Assembly (NCBI RefSeq): GCF_016097555.1
Contig: NC_054707.1
Span: forward strand, 45,344,892-45,408,891
Direction of reading: 5' to 3'
Length of the DNA stretch: 64,000 nt
DNA from: Gigantopelta aegis
Lineage: Eukaryota; Mollusca; Gastropoda; Neomphalida; Peltospiridae
Shown: positions 60,501 through 64,000 of the stretch, piece after piece
Layout of the letters: every line of letters starts with the position of its first letter
Position numbering within the stretch: the first letter of the stretch is position 1
The notes under the pieces: generated by a model
The model's input: only the letters and a program-made list of their open reading frames with translations
Database searches by the model: none
Told to the model about the DNA's origin: nothing
Program-made: the position numbers and the translations under genes

Positions 60501-63500
60501 CAAATAATGTAAAATTTAACAAGCTGAATACAATTGTACACTGCATTTGATAATGCAGTGGTTGTGCCACAAAGTTTAAGTATATATACTGACACACAAT
60601 GAAAACGCAAAACAGATATTTTTCAATATTTTGTTGTGATTAATGAAAAATATATTTATTGGATTTAAAATAACAATTTATGAGAGGAAGCCATTGATTG
60701 GTACTTTTGTCTGGGTTTTAATCCTGGTTTTGTTCTCGTTACACATACAATAGCAGAAACACACAAAATGGTGTGAAATGCATTCACTACATGCTCAATC
60801 ATGCTGCATGCAATGCACGTGAAATGCCAGTATATGGACACATAAAAGTCACGTAACGGTGTCGTATTCCTCATCACATTAAGAATGCCACGACTCAGAG
60901 AAGAGTAAAGGGAGCGAGCGTTGGGCATGGTTCAAGGGGGGACTTCACAAAGCCAAGTTGCTAGGACCTTCAGAGTCCATCCATCAACTATTGGACGACT
61001 TGTTGAATGTCATCAACAGACCGGGAGTGTCCGTGATCGACCTCGACCTGGTCAACGTCCCGTTACAACCCCACGCCAAGATCGGCAGATTCAATGACAC
61101 CACCTCCGTGACCAGTTCAGAACTGTGACGATGACAGCAAGCAACACTATAGGACATCATGGAAGGCATATCCATCCGATGACGGTCATCCGTCGACTCA
61201 GAACGGCTGGACTCAGATGCAGACGCCCATACAACGGTAACATCATGACACCGCTACATCGTGCTGCGAGACTAGTTTTCTCTCAAGAATGGTAATCATC
61301 CACCAGCCTTTTACCAGAGCATTGTTTTCTCAGATGAGTCCCGTTTCTCTGTCTCCTTTGCCGATGGAAGAGCACGCCTGTACAGGAGACGCCATGAACG
61401 GTATGCTGATGGATGTGTGAGGGAACGTGATCGGTTTGGCGGCGGTTGTCTGATTGTATGGGGGGAAATCAACTGTGATTTCAGGAGTGATCTCATCATT
61501 GTCCACGATGACCTTACAGCCCAGCGTTATGTTGACATTATTCTAAGACCAGTTCTACAGCCACTTTTGCGCTGTCACCGAAGACCAGAGGGTCCCCTTC
61601 TGTTTCAACAAGACAATGCCCGTCTACATACTACAAGAATTACCCAGCCATTTCACTGGATTTGAACCCAATTGCACACATGTGGGATGAGTTAGGATGT
61701 CGTGTATGTCACCGCCAGCCACCACCGTGTAACGTCGCTGAGCTTGCACAGGCGTTGCAAGAGGAGTAGAGGAACATTCCTGTGGCTTATTTGAGATGTT
61801 TGTGCCAACCCTTTCCCCGTCATCTTCACGCATGCTCACGGGCCAATGGTGGACACACCAGATACTGACCTTGATATGGAAGGGTTGAAATTTTCGATTA
61901 CAAATGCAACTCAATTACTGATGATAACTGGGCATGTTTTCATGTGAATGTATCTCATGAATACCAATCATTAATGTCATCTTACATTATCCATCAATTC
62001 ATTAATAGTTTGTCGTTATTTGCAATGAAAAGTAGTTTTTGCGTTTTCATTGTGTGTCAGTATATATCGCTACTGAGTTTTACCATAATGAAAAACAGTT
62101 TCATCATGGCCAATTTGCAAATATGACAGAAGAATGTGTTATACGTTTTACAGGCACAGACCTAGGATAATACACAAGACAGTAGATTGAATTGACAGAG
62201 ACTGAGACACAAACCTTTGTTTGTCGATGAGAGCCTGCTCCATCAGATGCTGGTGAAGGTCAGCCAGTCTCTTCCGGTCTTTTTCCTCCTCCAGTTTCCT
62301 CTTCTTCTCCTTTTCCTCATGGAAAGCATCAAGCTGTAGAGAAGAAATAAATATATATATAAATATATATATTAAAAATGTGACTTGACAACTTTTGCAG
62401 GTGTTGTGATGTGAAGTACATGTAGCTCAATGAATTCTTTAGCATCAAAATAAGTATCTTAAGACTTGTTTTTGCTGTTTTCTGATTGTTGTTATTCTGA
62501 GTGAAATACTAAGAAAATCTACTCTCAAAACTCGAAATTCTGGTGTAAACAAATTAATAATAATTTAAAATTAATAATAATAATAATATTCAACTGGGAT
62601 CTTTACCTGTACATATGTATATATTTTTGCAATATATCTTTTAGAGCAGGGTTGTACAGTGGTTGAGATATTAAAGGCAGAGAAACAGGTTATGATATTT
62701 AAATAAATACATTGTGTACATTAATTATTCCTCTTCAGCTAGCACTCACTACCATAAACCATTTCCATTTCTGAAACATTCTAAAGTTAATAAAGTTTTT
62801 TTTGCTTATCATTTATGTATATGAGGCCATAATTCAGTTATAGAACAAAATAGCAATAACAAGTCGGATATGACGAGTATGCAGCTGGTGTACTAAAGTA
62901 ATTTTCAGGACAAATTAAATATCTATATATTATTGAATATTTTGTCACTGTTTGTTAGATCAACTGTTGTGTGATCCTGGCTTTATAGTCGAGACGTGGG
63001 CAATGCAAACTGAACCTAAACATTAAAATGTGGTATATCAAGCTAATTCTTTCATATATTTGTTCATAAATATGTCCCAATGAAAATATGTAGGGTGTCA
63101 CCATTTCACCTGTTATAGATATATTTTCACCTTCTGTTTTTCTTCATGTCTTTTCTTCTTCTCCTTCTGCTCATCATTCTTCCACCTTTCTTCCATTTCT
63201 TTCAGTCTCTGCTCCTCAAACTGAGTCTCAAGATACATGGCTTCGAGTTTCTGGTTCCGCCAGTCACACACCTAATAATGTCAAACAATGTCTAAAGAAC
63301 CAATCAAAATAACATCAGATCTTACTGCTCACTCCAGTATATATAATTATTTGTAACTCTGCATGTGGGCTGTATGTCCAGAAAAGAAGTTAATAGTTAG
63401 CAGGTAAGTGAAGTCAGCAGGTAAGTGAAGTCAGCAGGCAGGTGAACTGGCATTGCATGCACCTCCCTAGATTAGTTATCTATTAAAGCAGCTGACACTA

Positions 63501-64000
63501 GTTTGAACCCGTGAAAATGAACAGTAAGTTTGGTCAATCTACAAATCTGTAACACATCTGGATAAAGTAACAACAGAGTGAAACAACAGTCTGTGACATT
63601 CAAATGGAGAAATACCCTTAAAAACAGAGTAGAGTTTGTCTCCATAACCATTACTTCTCAGACAAATGTACATTCTTTAAAATAAGAAAAATGCACTTTG
63701 TGATATTAATAACACCAGGATGACCAGAAACACTTCAGATGTACGGAATTGGATAATCTAAAAATAAAATGTAAGTAATGTTGATTTCAATTATCAAAAA
63801 TAGCTCTAATACAGACAACTATACCATAGTGTTTAAAAACTATGGCAGCTGTCACTTTAATTCACTGAGAATTGGAGCCAGGTATTTAAATATGAATCTA
63901 GTACCTACCAACCTAACACCCGATGACCCAACCACCAAACCTGTGAAGCTGATAATTATGCAAATCTACTTACTTTGTTATACAAGAGATCGCACAGCTC
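54077..64000 (-). CDS. Coiled-coil protein, CCDC148-like (5' end outside window)
   Basis: Seven exons on the minus strand with matching phases: 63974-64000, 63131-63271, 62215-62333, 60194-60311, 59282-59332, 57142-57231, 54077-54238 (stop TAG at 54077-54079); 235 residues. The first four blocks are dense in Glu, Lys and Arg (EEQRLKEMEERWKNDEQKEK; KYREDQMQIKMEERERMKEE), a long charged coiled coil. The end is more globular: VRVIAESDPDRVMKDTE, AWHCHVTEDEDDY, QKPLFEVNTF, LEQKLRDAGLH and PRKDMESTVF. This pattern best fits the C-terminus of CCDC148 as I remember it; that is from memory, and another ciliary coiled-coil family is the alternative. The gene continues right of the window. The introns hold a Tc1-like element, a SINE and a hAT-like composite. 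Confidence 0.65.
54677..56988. mobile_element. Possible hAT-like composite element with nested repeats
   Basis: TAGGGGTGTAACGA at the left and TCATTACACCCTA at the right are inverted, and both sides carry GAATACAAAT-type sequence just inside. No transposase is seen. A poly-G run (54820-54839) and a reversed SINE (54902-55222) lie inside. Limits rest only on the short ends. Confidence 0.4.
54902..55222 (-). mobile_element. SINE family 1, full length, minus orientation
   Basis: The most complete copy. Reversed tail (AATGTTTTATTTAACAGTGC), body (GCAAGGGATCTTTTATAAAC), and tRNA-like head reading on the minus strand TAGCCCAGTGGTAAAGCG and GATCAATCCCCGTCGGTG. Confidence 0.88.
57142..57231 (-). CDS. 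CCDC148-like exon
   Basis: Acceptor TTTGCAG, donor CAG|GTATGG (minus), phase 0 on both sides. It encodes AWHCHVTEDEDDYMSIQKPL. Confidence 0.85.
57500..57534 (+). repeat. (CA)n microsatellite
   Basis: About 34 bases of CA. A short (TA)n lies at 57262-57285 and a (GT)n at 56285-56305. Confidence 0.9.
58358..58935 (+). repeat. Second copy of the 48-kb multi-copy element (3' part)
   Basis: CTGTGCACCCTAATGGCCTT, GGCCTTAACAAGGCC, GGACTGTCCTTCTAAAATGC, ATCCCGAGTCAGACCACCGA and ACTCTAGTGGTATATGAGCA follow in the same order as 48628-49060. An extra 200-base segment lies before the end block. The coding part upstream is not recognisable. Confidence 0.75.
59000..59053 (+). repeat. Four tandem 13-base units
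   Basis: CTGCAGTATAAAA repeated four times almost perfectly. Confidence 0.9.
59282..59332 (-). CDS. CCDC148-like exon
   Basis: Acceptor TTTTCAG, donor GAG|GTTAGA (minus). Fifty-one bases encoding VRVIAESDPDRVMKDTE. Confidence 0.85.
60194..60311 (-). CDS. CCDC148-like exon, coiled coil
   Basis: Acceptor ACTCCAG, donor CAG|GTACAG (minus). It encodes KYREDQMQIKMEERERMKEE and EKERRLEALREQ. Confidence 0.87.
60589..62060 (+). mobile_element. Tc1-like DNA transposon, decayed
   Basis: Ends CTGACACACAATGAAAACGC and the mirror GCGTTTTCATTGTGTGTCAG at 62060, flanked by TA. The plus-strand transposase remnant 60885-61868 begins MPRLREE, then GSVRDRPRPGQRP, FADGRARLYRRRHERYADGC, FGGGCLIVWGEI, LLFQQDNARLHTTR, and ends GGHTRY. 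There are several stops and frame changes. It sits antisense in an intron of the CCDC148-like gene. Confidence 0.9.
62215..62333 (-). CDS. CCDC148-like exon, coiled coil
   Basis: Acceptor CTCTACAG, donor AAAG|GTTTGT (minus). It encodes LDAFHEEKEKKRKLEEEKDR and LADLHQHLMEQALIDKQ. Confidence 0.87.
63131..63271 (-). CDS. CCDC148-like exon, coiled coil
   Basis: Acceptor TTATTAG, donor AAG|GTGAAA (minus). It encodes VCDWRNQKLEAMYLETQFEE and QRLKEMEERWKNDEQKEKKK. Confidence 0.88.
63399..63449 (+). repeat. Three tandem 17-base units
   Basis: AGCAGGTAAGTGAAGTC, repeated exactly once and then a diverged third time. Each unit spells a donor-like CAGGTAAGT on the plus strand, antisense to the host gene. 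Confidence 0.9.
63974..64000 (-). CDS. CCDC148-like exon, cut by the window edge
   Basis: Donor AAA|GTAAGT (minus). It encodes ELCDLLYNK in the frame that continues into the next exon. Confidence 0.75.

Overview
The window looks like a molluscan genome, most likely a marine gastropod. The reasons are long AT-rich introns, abundant microsatellites, and several dispersed repeat families (tRNA-headed SINEs ending in a GTTAAACAAAAC tail, and repeats carrying 'TTTAACGAC') that I associate with gastropods and bivalves. This assignment is inference from repeat style and protein character; no database search was possible. No bacterial-type operons, CRISPR arrays or rRNA genes are seen.

Three host genes are present. 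(1) Positions 779-27222, plus strand: a receptor guanylyl cyclase of the natriuretic-peptide-receptor type. It lacks only its 5' exon(s), which lie left of the window. I could place 23 exons whose splice phases all match; together they encode the ligand-binding domain, one membrane helix, a pseudokinase, a signalling helix and a complete class III cyclase domain (about 1,062 residues visible). (2) Positions 31869-51808, plus strand: a complete 8-exon, 478-residue DEG/ENaC-type amiloride-sensitive sodium channel subunit. It has the N-terminal HG motif, two membrane segments, Cys-rich ectodomain pieces and the GAS selectivity-filter motif. (3) Positions 54077 to the right edge, minus strand: the last seven exons (235 residues) of a highly charged coiled-coil protein that most resembles CCDC148. 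Genes 2 and 3 converge on a gene-poor gap at about 52.1-54.1 kb.

The rest is introns and spacers filled with repeats. Intron 1 of the channel gene (32.0-41.2 kb) carries a Penelope-like element, a Jockey/CR1-like LINE, two of the three copies of a fold-back MITE, and a small hAT-like element that split a SINE. The cyclase introns hold a 5'-truncated L1/Tx1-like LINE end (3.9-5.6 kb), a Tc1 element with one nonsense codon (14.5-15.9 kb), many SINEs, a G-rich minisatellite (19.3-20.6 kb) and long microsatellites. Two other Tc1-like elements lie at 45.2-46.6 and 60.6-62.1 kb. A multi-copy element with an unrecognised protein and a stem-loop 3' of the ORF occurs at 48.0-49.1 kb, and its 3' part recurs at 58.4-58.9 kb.

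The most unusual observations are these. Tandem arrays have grown out of exon 3' ends: cyclase exon 2 and channel exon 2 both have their last coding bases plus the 5' splice site amplified into a minisatellite, and the last 62 coding bases of the cyclase are perfectly triplicated so that the stop codon falls at the repeat junction. A cluster of three hairpins at 7.8-8.8 kb has different arms but equally long 13-nt loops with a related motif. Several 3' splice sites of the cyclase are built from, or directly abut, repeats: a (TA)n tract at exon 6 and SINE tails at exons 9 and 21.
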